A stretch of DNA of 64,000 bases, from the NCBI RefSeq assembly GCF_900129445.1, contig NZ_FQVT01000002.1:310001-374000 (forward strand), written 5' to 3'. The translations under genes and the position numbers were made by a program. Position 1 is the stretch's first letter. Each line of letters opens with the position of its first letter. The notes beneath the pieces are model-generated. The model worked only from the letters and a program-made list of their open reading frames with translations, did no database searches and was not told where the DNA came from. Origin of the DNA: Salegentibacter echinorum. GTDB lineage: Bacteria; Bacteroidota; Bacteroidia; Flavobacteriales; Flavobacteriaceae. Shown in pieces: positions 55,140 through 63,968 of the stretch.

Positions 55140-56255
55140 TTATTCTTTTCCTACCATATCCACACTAGCCACCGTTCTAAAACCTAAATGTTCTTGTGCC
55201 GAATCTGTAGAATTGGCCATTCTTGCCGATATGCGAAAACTGGCGCAGTAAGATTCGTGACATAAATAAGAGCCTCCTTTAATTACCTTCTCGGGTGTTC
55301 TTGGTTGATTGGGATTATAGGCCTTTTCTGGTCCCATAGGATTTTTAATGTTGCCTTTTTTCTCTAAATCTTTATAATAGTCTACATTATACCAATCTTG
55401 TGTAAATTCCCATACATTCCCGGCCATTTCATATAGTCCATAAGGATTGGCAGGATAAGATTTTACCGGGGCTTTATTTTCAAAACCATCGGCTTTAGTG
55501 TTCTTTTTTGGAAATTCGCCCTCCCAGGAGTTTGCCATTTCAGAAAGTTTATTGAGATCGTTTCCCCAGGTGAAAATAGCATCTTCTTGCCCGCCACGTG
55601 CGGCATATTCCCATTCTGCTTCCGTAGGTAAACGTCTTCCGGCCCATTCACAATAGGCTAGAGCATCTTTATAAGCGATGTGCACCACGGGATAGTTGTC
55701 TTTGCCTTCTATACTACTGCCGGGGCCTTCGGGATGGCGCCAGTTCGCCCCAATTGTCCAGTCCCACCACTGGGAGTAATCGTATAGGTTTGGAACGCTG
55801 TTTTTGGTTTTCTTAAAGGTTAGCGAACCGGGTTGTAGAATAGAATCGTGAGGTTTGGCGGTGCCGGGGGAAAGTTGTTTTTTCATTTCTTCCCATTCAA
55901 TTTCCCTTTCGGCTATGGTTACATAACCGGTTGCTTCTACAAACTCCCTAAATTCAGCGTTGGTTACTTCGGTTATATCCATAAAAAAGCCATCCACGGT
56001 AACCTGGTGTGCCGGTTTTTCGTGCTTCATGGCCATTTCATCCTCAGCTCTTGCACCCTGTATAAAAGTCCCACCGGGAATCCATACCATGCCTTCCGGA
56101 GTATTTACTTCAGAAGGTTTTTTTGTAATAACCTTAAAGTTTTTTTCCTTATTCGAGTTTTCCTGAATAGCTATCGCTTCGTCATTTTCCTTATTCTTAC
56201 AAGAAAAAAGCACTACACCACTCAAGATGAAAACCACTAATCTATAATAAATCAT
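55140..56255 (-). CDS. Formylglycine-generating-enzyme-like lipoprotein (SUMF1 family)
   Basis: A 371-residue exported protein with lipobox FSC (Cys19). The FGE fold shows GGTFIQGARAEDEMAMKHEKPAHQV, VTNAEFREFVEATGYV, VVHIAYKDALAYCEWAGRRLPTEAEWEYAARGG, GNVWEFTQDWYN and the final GGSYLCHESYCASFRISARM. The two cysteines in that last block match the copper-binding pair of true formylglycine-generating enzymes, which convert a sulfatase Cys to formylglycine. No sulfatase is in the window. It lies 49 bases downstream of galT, same strand. Confidence 0.87.
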   Translation of the reverse strand: MIYYRLVVFILSGVVLFSCKNKENDEAIAIQENSNKEKNFKVITKKPSEVNTPEGMVWIPGGTFIQGARAEDEMAMKHEKPAHQVTVDGFFMDITEVTNAEFREFVEATGYVTIAEREIEWEEMKKQLSPGTAKPHDSILQPGSLTFKKTKNSVPNLYDYSQWWDWTIGANWRHPEGPGSSIEGKDNYPVVHIAYKDALAYCEWAGRRLPTEAEWEYAARGGQEDAIFTWGNDLNKLSEMANSWEGEFPKKNTKADGFENKAPVKSYPANPYGLYEMAGNVWEFTQDWYNVDYYKDLEKKGNIKNPMGPEKAYNPNQPRTPEKVIKGGSYLCHESYCASFRISARMANSTDSAQEHLGFRTVASVDMVGKE

Positions 56256-56304
56256 AACCTGCTAGTTTTGCCGTATTCATTTCAACTCTAAACTTTAGCG
56301 AGCA

Positions 56305-57348
56305 TTACTGCTTTAAATAATGCACATCAGATAGTTCGTTTAAATTTGCCGCAGCCTGTTCTGCCGTGATATCGCGTTGCGGACCGGCAAACATTTCATA
56401 ACCTACCATAAATTTCTTAACTGTAGCTGAACGTAACAAAGGTGGATAAAAACTCATATGAAAATGCCATTCTTCATAATTTTCACCATTGGTGGGCATT
56501 TGATGAATTCCCGATGAGTAGGGGAATGAAGTCTCAAAGAGATTGTCGTATTTCGTGGTCAATTTTTTAATGATTTCAGCAAATGCTTTTTCTTCTTCGG
56601 CATTTAACTGCCCAATATGCTGATAATGGTTTCTAGGAACAATCATGGCTTCATAAGGCCATACCGCCCAATAAGGAATTAACGCAACAAAATGCTCATT
56701 TTTGGCTAAAATGCGTTCGTCTAATTCCAATTCCTGCTCTAAATAATCACCTAACAAACTGCGCTTATTTTTTTGCCAGTAGTCTTTAAAGTGTTTTGAT
56801 TTCTTTAAAACTTCGGTAGGAATAGATTTTTGAGACCAAATTTGACCGTGTGGATGCGGATTACTACATCCCATCATCGCGCCTTTGTTTTCAAATATTT
56901 GTACGTAGTTAATACCGGCTGTCGCGCCAAGTTCGTTATATTCTTTTTTCCAAAGCCCTACTACTTTGGTGATGTCCTCAACTTTCATTAGCGGAAGCGT
57001 TAAGGAATGATCTGGAGAGAAACATACCACTTTACATATTCCTGTTTCGCTTTCGGCTTTAAGCAAGCCATCCTCTAAATTAGATTGCCCTGGCTCTTCC
57101 CTAAGTAAGGCAGGGTAATCATTTTCAAAAGAGTGCACGCCTTTATAATCTGGATTGGTTTCACCTCCGGCCCTGGAATTTCCGGGGCATAAATAACAGG
57201 AAGGATCGTAAGTTTCTCTTTTTTCCTGATTGTTTTTCTCGGTTTTTCCCTGCCAGGGTCGTTTGGTTCGGTGTGGGGAAACTAAAATCCATTCGCCGGT
57301 TAAAATATTATATCTTCTGTGCGGGCTATTGTTAAATGCTGTATTCAT
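56305..57348 (-). CDS. galT: Galactose-1-phosphate uridylyltransferase
   Basis: A 347-residue Leloir enzyme. It has RRYNILTGEWILVSPHRTKRPWQG, the zinc CYLCPGN, the active-site NPHPHGQIW (His nucleophile) and PYWAVWPYEAMIVPRNH, EEWHFHMSFYPPLLRSATVKKFMVGYEMF. It transfers UMP from UDP-glucose to galactose-1-phosphate. It follows galK after only four bases, so the two are co-transcribed. Together with GH27 and SusC/D it handles galactose released in this locus. Confidence 0.96.
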   Translation of the reverse strand: MNTAFNNSPHRRYNILTGEWILVSPHRTKRPWQGKTEKNNQEKRETYDPSCYLCPGNSRAGGETNPDYKGVHSFENDYPALLREEPGQSNLEDGLLKAESETGICKVVCFSPDHSLTLPLMKVEDITKVVGLWKKEYNELGATAGINYVQIFENKGAMMGCSNPHPHGQIWSQKSIPTEVLKKSKHFKDYWQKNKRSLLGDYLEQELELDERILAKNEHFVALIPYWAVWPYEAMIVPRNHYQHIGQLNAEEEKAFAEIIKKLTTKYDNLFETSFPYSSGIHQMPTNGENYEEWHFHMSFYPPLLRSATVKKFMVGYEMFAGPQRDITAEQAAANLNELSDVHYLKQ

Positions 57349-57352
57349 CCTT

Positions 57353-58525
57353 TTATTGTAATTTAGTAACTATTGTGCCTTCGTCTGGAACTACAATTAT
57401 TTGGCTGGGCTCGCGATCAAAGGCTTTGGTATAAGCCGACTTTACTTCAGCAAAATAGGCTTCAATTTTATCGGCTTCAATGAGGTTGATGGTACAGCCG
57501 CCAAATCCGCCACCCATCATTCTAGAACCGTGAATATATTCTTTATCTTCAGAAAAATCTACCAGAAAATCCAACTCTTTGCAGCTCACCTCATAATCAT
57601 GTTGCAAACCGCGGTGCGAGGCGTACATTAATTTTCCCGCCGCGGCCAGGTCATCATTTTTAAGTGCTTTTTCTGTGGCTGTTACCCGCTTGTTTTCTTC
57701 TAGAACATAGCGACATCTCTTAAAAGGAACAGGTGCTATTTTCCCTTTAAATTCCTGTAGCATTTCAAAACTTACCTGCCTCAATGAAGATACTTCCGGA
57801 TATTCCTTCTGGATAACCGCTACAGCGTCTTCACATTCCTGGCGGCGCGTATTGTATTCACTGTCGGCAAGGTTATGCGATACATTGGTGTTAATGAGTA
57901 GTAATTTATAATTATTAAGTTTTGCCGGAATAAATGTGGATGTTAAAGAATCGCAATCCAGTTTTATAAAATGGTCTTTCTTGCTCATTACTGAAGCAAA
58001 TTGATCCATAATACCACAATTGGAGCCTACAAAGTTATTTTCGGCACGTTGGGAGAGCTTTACTATATCCATTTTAGATAATCCTAAACCGAATAATTCG
58101 TTAAGGCCACCCGCAAATCCGCATTCTAAGGCGGCCGAAGAACTAATCCCGGCACCAATGGGTAATTCACTGTTGATAATGCAGTTTAGGCCAGAAAAAG
58201 TTTTTCCTAACTTGTTGATTTCATCAATTACCCCCAGTAAGTAATTTTCCCAGGAATTTTCACTTTTTTTAATATTAGCGAGATCCCACTCCACATAAGT
58301 ATCGAAAGTTTCGCTGTATATTCTTGCTAAATTATCTGTATCGTTTTTTGCCATTTCAAAGTAGATCTTTTTATCTATGGCAGAGGGCATGACAAAGCCG
58401 TTGTTATAGTCGGTATGTTCGCCAATTAAATTAATTCTTCCGGGAGAAGCTACTTTTATTTCAGCAGTAAAATTTTTGAAATCTTCAGGACAATTTTTTT
58501 TCATATTTTGAGGTTGCAAGGGCAT
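57353..58525 (-). CDS. galK: Galactokinase
   Basis: A 390-residue GHMP kinase. Motif 1 is GRINLIGEHTDYNNGFVMPSAI (galactose-binding), motif 2 LPIGAGISSSAALECGFA (ATP loop), motif 3 GSRMMGGGFGGCTI. It phosphorylates galactose at C1. An in-frame ATG at 58504 (residue 8) would give a 383-residue protein that starts closer to the family start; a TATATTTG block at 58544-58551 on the minus strand suits either. First gene of the galKT unit. Confidence 0.96.
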   Translation of the reverse strand: MPLQPQNMKKNCPEDFKNFTAEIKVASPGRINLIGEHTDYNNGFVMPSAIDKKIYFEMAKNDTDNLARIYSETFDTYVEWDLANIKKSENSWENYLLGVIDEINKLGKTFSGLNCIINSELPIGAGISSSAALECGFAGGLNELFGLGLSKMDIVKLSQRAENNFVGSNCGIMDQFASVMSKKDHFIKLDCDSLTSTFIPAKLNNYKLLLINTNVSHNLADSEYNTRRQECEDAVAVIQKEYPEVSSLRQVSFEMLQEFKGKIAPVPFKRCRYVLEENKRVTATEKALKNDDLAAAGKLMYASHRGLQHDYEVSCKELDFLVDFSEDKEYIHGSRMMGGGFGGCTINLIEADKIEAYFAEVKSAYTKAFDREPSQIIVVPDEGTIVTKLQ

Positions 58526-59010
58526 TCATTTTTGGAATAACTTCAAATATAATAAACCTAAAACTTACACTAAGAATTTTGGGATTAAAGTTTGTTTAAT
58601 ATTTATTGATGTCCGATAAAAATAGAACCTAATAGAACGTTCTCTTTTATAGCAAAGCCTAAGAGCGATTTCATAATTATCCTCCTTGCTATTTGAAATC
58701 TTCAATAAAAAGGTTCGTTGATGAATAGAAAGATTAAAATTATCAGTTAGTTACAATTTAGTCTTTGTTCTTGCAGCGAAAGCGATCTTGCTTCTTTACC
58801 GGACAATAGTGTTTAATATGGATTATTCTTGAAAACTAAAGTGATTATGTGTTACTGTTTTGTGTGCTCTTGAATTTATGAGTTTCAATTTTTTATACTT
58901 TTTTCTTGAATTTAAAAGCTTTAGTTTAAAATCTCTAATATCTTTATAGCTTTGAAATGTAGAAAAGCTATTTTTTGCAATTCGTAATCACCAACCCCAA
59001 AGTTTTATAA
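58526..59010. promoter_or_regulatory. Divergent promoter region, galK and histidine kinase
   Basis: On the minus strand TATATTTG at 58544-58551 is a good -7 element for galK. A palindrome AGAACGTTCT is at 58634-58643. The rest holds no recognised coding or repeat element. Confidence 0.45.
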
Positions 59011-61029
59011 ATGATTGCCCCAAAAAACGAAGCTAACCGAATTCGGGAGGTTCATAAATATGATCTCGAACAAACTTTTCACAAGGACGATCTTGATTTT
59101 TTGAGCACCATGGCTGCAGAGATATGCCAAACTGAAGCTGCAATTATTACGCTCATTACCCGGGATACACAGTATATCAAATCTGCAAATGGAGTCGAAT
59201 TTGAAGAGCGAAAACTGCCGCGGGAGTTTGTATTTTGTAATTTGACATTAGAGCAAGCGCCAGAAATTACAATTGTTGAAAATGCCAAACAAGACGAGCG
59301 CTTTAAGAAAAATCCTTTCACAGAAAATGATAATCCGGTGGTTTTTTATGCCGGGGTGCCTTTAATAAATCAAAATGGCTATGCTATTGGAACTATTTGT
59401 GCCATAGATAGTAATCCTCATTCACTCACAGCTCAACAAATAAAAAAATTAAAAAAATTGGCAAGCCAGGTTGTCAATCTACTGGAATTAAGAAGAAAGT
59501 CGGTTGAACTTGAAACTGCTAATAGGGATTTACAAATAAGTAAAGATAGGTTTGACCATATAACTTCTGGTACCGCTACAGCCACTTTTGAGTGGAATTT
59601 ATTATCAGACCAATTAATTTTCAATGAACAGTGGCAGGAGCTTACCGGTTATGAAACTTCATTAAAAGAAAAACAACAGATTTATTTTTGGCGAGACCGG
59701 GTGCACCCCAAAGATTTAGAGATTTTACTGGCTAAACTAAATGACCACCTTGAGGATAAAAAGCGACCTTTTCAATTTGAGTTTAGGGTATTACATAAAA
59801 ACGGTCACTATATTTGGATAGACTGCAAGGGAAAAGTTTTCGTAGATGACCAGGGTAAGTTACCGGTTAGGATGTTTGGAATCCTGGAAGATGTTACCGA
59901 AATTAAAAAGAAGGAACACGAGCTACTGTACAATAAAAAGTTACTGGATGCTTTATATGAGTTGTCTCCTATAGGGATTGCATTAAATGATTTTGAGGAC
60001 GGAAGTTTTTTGGCGGCTAACGAAAAGCTCCTGCAATCTTCGAGATACACCAGGGAGGAGTTTCTTAAATTAAGTTATTGGGATGTAACCCCAAGAGCTT
60101 ACGAAAACGAGGAGCAGTTTTTAATAGAAAAGCTAACGGAAACTGGGGCTTACGGCCCTTATGAAAAAGAATATATTAATAAGAATGGAGAAACATATCC
60201 TGTACTATTAAATGGGATTCTGGTTGAAGATATTGATGGTAATAAGAAAATTTGGAGTTTTATTGAAGATATTACAGAACGTAAAAATACCGAAAACCTT
60301 AGAGCTGAAAATTTAAAGCGTATTGAAAAGCTTTATGCATTAACCGAAAATCAAAACGACCGACTTAAAAATTTTGCATACATCGTTTCTCATAACTTGC
60401 GTTCCCACTCGGGAGGAATTTCAGTATTACTCGATTTTCTAAAGGACGATTGTCCCGAGGTTGAAGATGGCGAGGCTTTTATGCACTTGAAAAATGCTTC
60501 CAGAAACCTTGAAAATACTATAGAAGACTTAAACGAGGTAGTAGAAATTAATCTATCTGATGTTAATAAATTTCATAATATTTCGGTTAATAAAGTTATA
60601 AGTGCAACCCTGGAAAGTGTAAAAGGGCTGGCTGCAGCCAAAGAAGTGGAGATTATTTTAGATGTTGAACCAAATCTTAGCATTTTAGGTATAAAATCTT
60701 ATCTTGAAAGTATTGTTCTTAATTTTATAACCAATGGTATAAAATACAGAGCAATAGACAGGCAAAGTTATATTAAACTTACAGCGAAACGGGAAGATGC
60801 TTATACCTTACTTTCGTTTAAAGATAATGGTCAGGGAATAGATATGAGAATGCATAAGGACCAACTTTTTAAAATGTATAAAACCTTTCATCAACACGAA
60901 GATTCCAGGGGGATAGGACTTTTCATCACTAAGAACCAAATTGATACCATGAATGGTTTTGTAAAAGTGGAAAGCGAAGTAAATAATGGTACCGAATTTA
61001 AAGTATTTCTACCTTATGCAAAAGATTAA
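59011..61029 (+). CDS. GAF-PAS-PAS sensor histidine kinase
   Basis: A 672-residue soluble kinase. A GAF domain at ~20-165 (IRTI-type YAGVPLINQNGYAIGTICAID), PAS 1 at ~185-310 with PAC end (GHYIWIDCKGKVFVDDQGKL, then GILEDVTEIKK), PAS 2 at ~320-430 (SPIGIALNDFEDGSFLAANE, then SFIEDITERK), H-box FAYIVSHNLRSHSGG, and ATPase blocks LNFITNGIKYR, DNGQGIDM and RGIGLFITKNQI. There is no membrane helix. It overlaps the receiver gene downstream, so the two work together. Confidence 0.9.
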   Translation: MIAPKNEANRIREVHKYDLEQTFHKDDLDFLSTMAAEICQTEAAIITLITRDTQYIKSANGVEFEERKLPREFVFCNLTLEQAPEITIVENAKQDERFKKNPFTENDNPVVFYAGVPLINQNGYAIGTICAIDSNPHSLTAQQIKKLKKLASQVVNLLELRRKSVELETANRDLQISKDRFDHITSGTATATFEWNLLSDQLIFNEQWQELTGYETSLKEKQQIYFWRDRVHPKDLEILLAKLNDHLEDKKRPFQFEFRVLHKNGHYIWIDCKGKVFVDDQGKLPVRMFGILEDVTEIKKKEHELLYNKKLLDALYELSPIGIALNDFEDGSFLAANEKLLQSSRYTREEFLKLSYWDVTPRAYENEEQFLIEKLTETGAYGPYEKEYINKNGETYPVLLNGILVEDIDGNKKIWSFIEDITERKNTENLRAENLKRIEKLYALTENQNDRLKNFAYIVSHNLRSHSGGISVLLDFLKDDCPEVEDGEAFMHLKNASRNLENTIEDLNEVVEINLSDVNKFHNISVNKVISATLESVKGLAAAKEVEIILDVEPNLSILGIKSYLESIVLNFITNGIKYRAIDRQSYIKLTAKREDAYTLLSFKDNGQGIDMRMHKDQLFKMYKTFHQHEDSRGIGLFITKNQIDTMNGFVKVESEVNNGTEFKVFLPYAKD

Positions 61030-61411
61030 TTTAGCGTGTTTGATTGATGATGATCCCGTTCATGTTTTTCTGTCTAAAAAATACCTAAAACAAACGGGAA
61101 TGATAGAAAACCTAATGGTCTTTCAAAATGGCAAAATCGCTTTCGATAGTCTGGCGGCTATAGTACAGGAAGGCGGTGAACTGCCAAAGGTTATTTTATT
61201 AGACTTAAATATGCCAATTTGGGATGGATGGCAGTTTTTAGATGAGTTTATAAAGATTCCTATCGAAGAGGAAATCACTATTTTTATCCTTTCCAGTAGC
61301 ATTTCTAATAAGGATATTGAAAAAGCCAAAAAATATAACCAGGTCTCAAACTATATTATTAAACCAATTAAAATTGAAAATTTAATTTCCCTGTTAGAAA
61401 AAATCAGGTAA
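61016..61411 (+). CDS. Single-domain response regulator
   Basis: A 131-residue receiver protein from the ATG at 61016, chosen over an ATG at 60986 that adds ten residues outside the fold. It has IDDDP (acid pocket), ILLDLNMPIWDGW (phospho-Asp), FILSSSI and YIIKPIK (Lys). No output domain is present, so it may relay a phosphate or act by protein contact. Overlaps the kinase gene by 14 bases. Confidence 0.9.
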   Translation: MQKINLACLIDDDPVHVFLSKKYLKQTGMIENLMVFQNGKIAFDSLAAIVQEGGELPKVILLDLNMPIWDGWQFLDEFIKIPIEEEITIFILSSSISNKDIEKAKKYNQVSNYIIKPIKIENLISLLEKIR

Positions 61412-61447
61412 TAGGACTTAGCTCTTAGTAATAATCGGTAGGCTTTG

Positions 61448-61469
61448 TTACAAATTGCCGTCATTGTAA
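61448..61469 (+). promoter_or_regulatory. Palindrome upstream of the Crp/Fnr gene
   Basis: TTACAA-N10-TTGTAA, 17 bases before the start codon. The spacer is longer than a usual Crp/Fnr site, so it is only a possible operator. Confidence 0.3.
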
Positions 61470-61485
61470 TATCGAAATGTAAATT

Positions 61486-62082
61486 ATGTTCAAAGAAGAT
61501 ATTTTAGAAAGTTTTGGAGCACAAAAGGTAAGTTACCCCAAAGGAGAACAAATTTTTTCTGAAGGAGAACACGCTAATAATTACTACCAAATAATTTCTG
61601 GAGAGATTAAGATGAACAATTTTAATTACGATGGAAAAGAGTTTGTACAGGGTATTTTTTATGCACCACAAAGCTTTGGTGAGCCACCTCTGCTAGCCGA
61701 TGTAAAATACCCTGCTAATGCTGAAGCTATTACAGATGCCAGGCTCTTTAAACTTCAAAAGTTAAAATTTCTCGAGTTGCTCACGGCACATCCAAATTTG
61801 CATTTAGAATTCACTAAAACTTTGGCGAGTAGGCTTTATTACAAAGCAATTATCGCTTCTGAACTTTCTACCCAGGAACCCGAACATAGAATTTTAAGAT
61901 TACTGGATTATTTAAAAAAACACGTGCACAACTTAAAAGAACCTTTTGAGTTTAAAGTAGATCTCACAAGACAACAAATTGCAGATCTCACCGGTTTGCG
62001 TGTAGAAACTGTAATAAGGGCTACTAAGTCTTTAGAGCGTAAAAAAGAGCTAAAAATTAAGTCCCGAAAGGTTTATCGCTAA
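61486..62082 (+). CDS. Crp/Fnr-family transcriptional regulator
   Basis: A 198-residue regulator with a cyclic-nucleotide-type beta roll (GEQIFSEGEHANNYYQIISGEIKMNNF, then QGIFYAPQSFGEPPLLADVKYPANAEAI) and a Crp-type winged helix (DLTRQQIADLTGLRVETVIRATKSLERKKELKI). No FNR cysteine cluster is visible. Recognition helix VETVIRATK keeps Glu and Arg. It converges with the next gene and the 3' ends overlap by 26 bases. The effector and targets are unknown; it could bind the same TGA-N6-TCA sites as the fused regulator. Confidence 0.9.
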   Translation: MFKEDILESFGAQKVSYPKGEQIFSEGEHANNYYQIISGEIKMNNFNYDGKEFVQGIFYAPQSFGEPPLLADVKYPANAEAITDARLFKLQKLKFLELLTAHPNLHLEFTKTLASRLYYKAIIASELSTQEPEHRILRLLDYLKKHVHNLKEPFEFKVDLTRQQIADLTGLRVETVIRATKSLERKKELKIKSRKVYR

Positions 62083-63277
62083 CCTTCTTTCTGAAATTTG
62101 CGATTAATAACCACCCAATCCCAATAGGAAATAAACAACTTGCTGCAAATAAGTAATTGAGCAGCTGTTCTGGTATGGGTAGTGCCTGCCAGATGGCGAG
62201 GCCGCGGTAAAAAATAATAGCCTCGGTTAATATAAAAGCGGTAAAGAAAAACCAAAAGCCGCCTTTTGAAAGATAAATTAGCTTGAAATGGCTAAGCAAA
62301 GCGAGTAAACTTACGCTAATTAAACCTAAAAATGTGAGGTGTAAATAACCAATGACAAAGTCTTGCGACTGGTAGGCGAGTTTTGCAAAATAGGGCAGGG
62401 CAGAAATTAATTGCATTAAAACCTTCAGGATGAGAACAATGACGGCTATTTTTAGTAATAACCCGGTAAATCGATCAAAGCCCAAAGCTTTAAAATTCGG
62501 TCTTATTATTCCGAAGAATTTTAGGAAAGCGAACACTTGTACCACGGCTCCTATTCCCGCTAGATAATAAAAAACGGTGGGAGGTTGCGTCCAGAGTACT
62601 GAAAGGAAAAGCGTGAGTATAGCCGAAATATTAAAAAGATAGAAGAATCTTTGAAAAACCTTTTTATCGATTTCAATATTCCGACTTTCCAGGATAAAAA
62701 ATAAAAATCCGCATAAAGCTAAAATAAACCAGGCATTGTATTGAAAATGCAGGTAAAAATAGATCGCCAGCTTATACCAAATAGAGGTTTTGCCCAGGGT
62801 AGCCATAACGCCACCAACAGCCCAGGGTCCAATACTGGAAAATACCATATAAATTAATGAGGTTTTTACGCAGGTATAAGAATTCCTGTTTCTAAATTTT
62901 TTTGGGGTGTGCTTTAAGACCATCCACGTAAAAAAGTAAGTAGCGATAAGAAAAAGTGTCGAGAAAATTATAGAAAATAAAGCATATCCCTGAAAAGGAA
63001 AACTAAATAACATCCCCAGGATGGTAATTTGTGTAAACCAGAAAATTCGCCGGTACAAAGCATCTATAGCTGCCGACTTTAAATAAAGCAGATAAATTAT
63101 ACTGGTAAGGGCTATATAAACCCAACCTAATAATGCAATATGGGAATGGGTGTGCACCAAAAACCTGTAAGTAGCCGGGACATCGACGATAACAAAAAAC
63201 CTAAGTAAAAGCCCTAGAAGAGCTACCAATAGAAAATATCCTAAAGCCAGGATAGTATGCTTTTTAATCGCAATCAT
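62057..63277 (-). CDS. Polytopic membrane protein resembling haem-copper oxidase subunit I
   Basis: A 406-residue protein from the ATG at 63277; the TTG-initiated longer frame adds 24 residues that lack the features. It has about 12 helices, and contains VHTHSHIALLGWVYIAL, a His-rich helix, and IYFYLHFQYNAWFILALCGF in the middle, arrangements like those in subunit I/NorB-type oxidases. No binuclear-centre helix with the complete His set is apparent, so oxidase activity is doubtful. It may be a haem-binding or NO-related membrane protein of Flavobacteria. It converges with the Crp/Fnr gene. Confidence 0.6.
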   Translation of the reverse strand: MIAIKKHTILALGYFLLVALLGLLLRFFVIVDVPATYRFLVHTHSHIALLGWVYIALTSIIYLLYLKSAAIDALYRRIFWFTQITILGMLFSFPFQGYALFSIIFSTLFLIATYFFTWMVLKHTPKKFRNRNSYTCVKTSLIYMVFSSIGPWAVGGVMATLGKTSIWYKLAIYFYLHFQYNAWFILALCGFLFFILESRNIEIDKKVFQRFFYLFNISAILTLFLSVLWTQPPTVFYYLAGIGAVVQVFAFLKFFGIIRPNFKALGFDRFTGLLLKIAVIVLILKVLMQLISALPYFAKLAYQSQDFVIGYLHLTFLGLISVSLLALLSHFKLIYLSKGGFWFFFTAFILTEAIIFYRGLAIWQALPIPEQLLNYLFAASCLFPIGIGWLLIANFRKKVSDKPFGT

Positions 63278-63444
63278 GCTTTGCAAGTTAGAAAAAATAT
63301 CAGATTTGTAGGGTGAGTGAACGGAGGTTGCGAGACTTGTAAAAAGCAAATAAAAAAACCAACCTCATTTATTGAATAAGAGCGTTTTTTGGATGTTAAC
63401 TAATATTGAAAATGACTTTTTGAAAAATTCATAAAATAGTCTTT

Positions 63445-63747
63445 CTAATGTTGCCTGGGTTCTTTACCAGAATAGCGCACTCTTATTATTCGAATAGTAT
63501 GTGTTAAAATGCGATATGATATCTGGTAAGTCCGAATTTCATAGGACCTATAGCTGCCATCATTTTTAATTTTATTATCATCTAAGGTGTAAATATCAGG
63601 TTGAGAAATTAGAATATCGGTACTTTTTATAATATCATCAATGAACCCATCTGCAATCTTTAAAGATTTGCTGAGTTGTAGAATATCCTGGTGGATAATT
63701 TCTAGTTGACGCAATGAGCTTGGTGACCATATTATTTTTTTCCCCAT
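63445..63747 (-). CDS. ParE/RelE-family toxin (second pair)
   Basis: A 100-residue toxin. The start KIIWSPSSLRQLEIIHQDIL and the end RSYEIRTYQISYRILTHTIRIIRVRYSGKEPRQ follow the ParE/RelE pattern, with a basic IRVRYSGKEP C-terminus. Overlaps the antitoxin gene by 16 bases. It is a distinct lineage from the ParE-like protein at 3082-3387. Target not determined. Confidence 0.85.
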   Translation of the reverse strand: MGKKIIWSPSSLRQLEIIHQDILQLSKSLKIADGFIDDIIKSTDILISQPDIYTLDDNKIKNDGSYRSYEIRTYQISYRILTHTIRIIRVRYSGKEPRQH

Positions 63748-63968
63748 TGAGCTGCAATCTGCTTAACCTCTTCTTGTGTATAGAAATTACCTGATTCTAT
63801 TTCATTTTCAGAAGCATCAATCTCTTTATTATATTGCTCAACACTAATACGCTCTGATGTTACGCTTTTTCTATACTGCAATATGTTCTTGATAGCCTGT
63901 ACCAGAGTGGGGTCTTGAACCGTTTCCAACTCTTTGTGTATCCAGTCTAAATCTGTTTGTATATTCAT
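63732..63968 (-). CDS. Antitoxin of the second ParE pair
   Basis: A 78-residue acidic protein with YNKEIDASENEIESGNFYTQ and EEVKQIAAQWGKK at the C-terminus, which is the toxin-binding type of tail seen in antitoxins next to ParE toxins of Bacteroidota. The N-terminal half is likely helical. It is the first gene of the module, and its upstream region ends with the window, so a promoter cannot be judged. Confidence 0.78.
   Translation of the reverse strand: MNIQTDLDWIHKELETVQDPTLVQAIKNILQYRKSVTSERISVEQYNKEIDASENEIESGNFYTQEEVKQIAAQWGKK

Noticed and set aside
59011-61029. Phytochrome-type photoreceptor because of the GAF domain
   Set aside because: No PHY domain and no chromophore Cys context; the GAF is a generic one.
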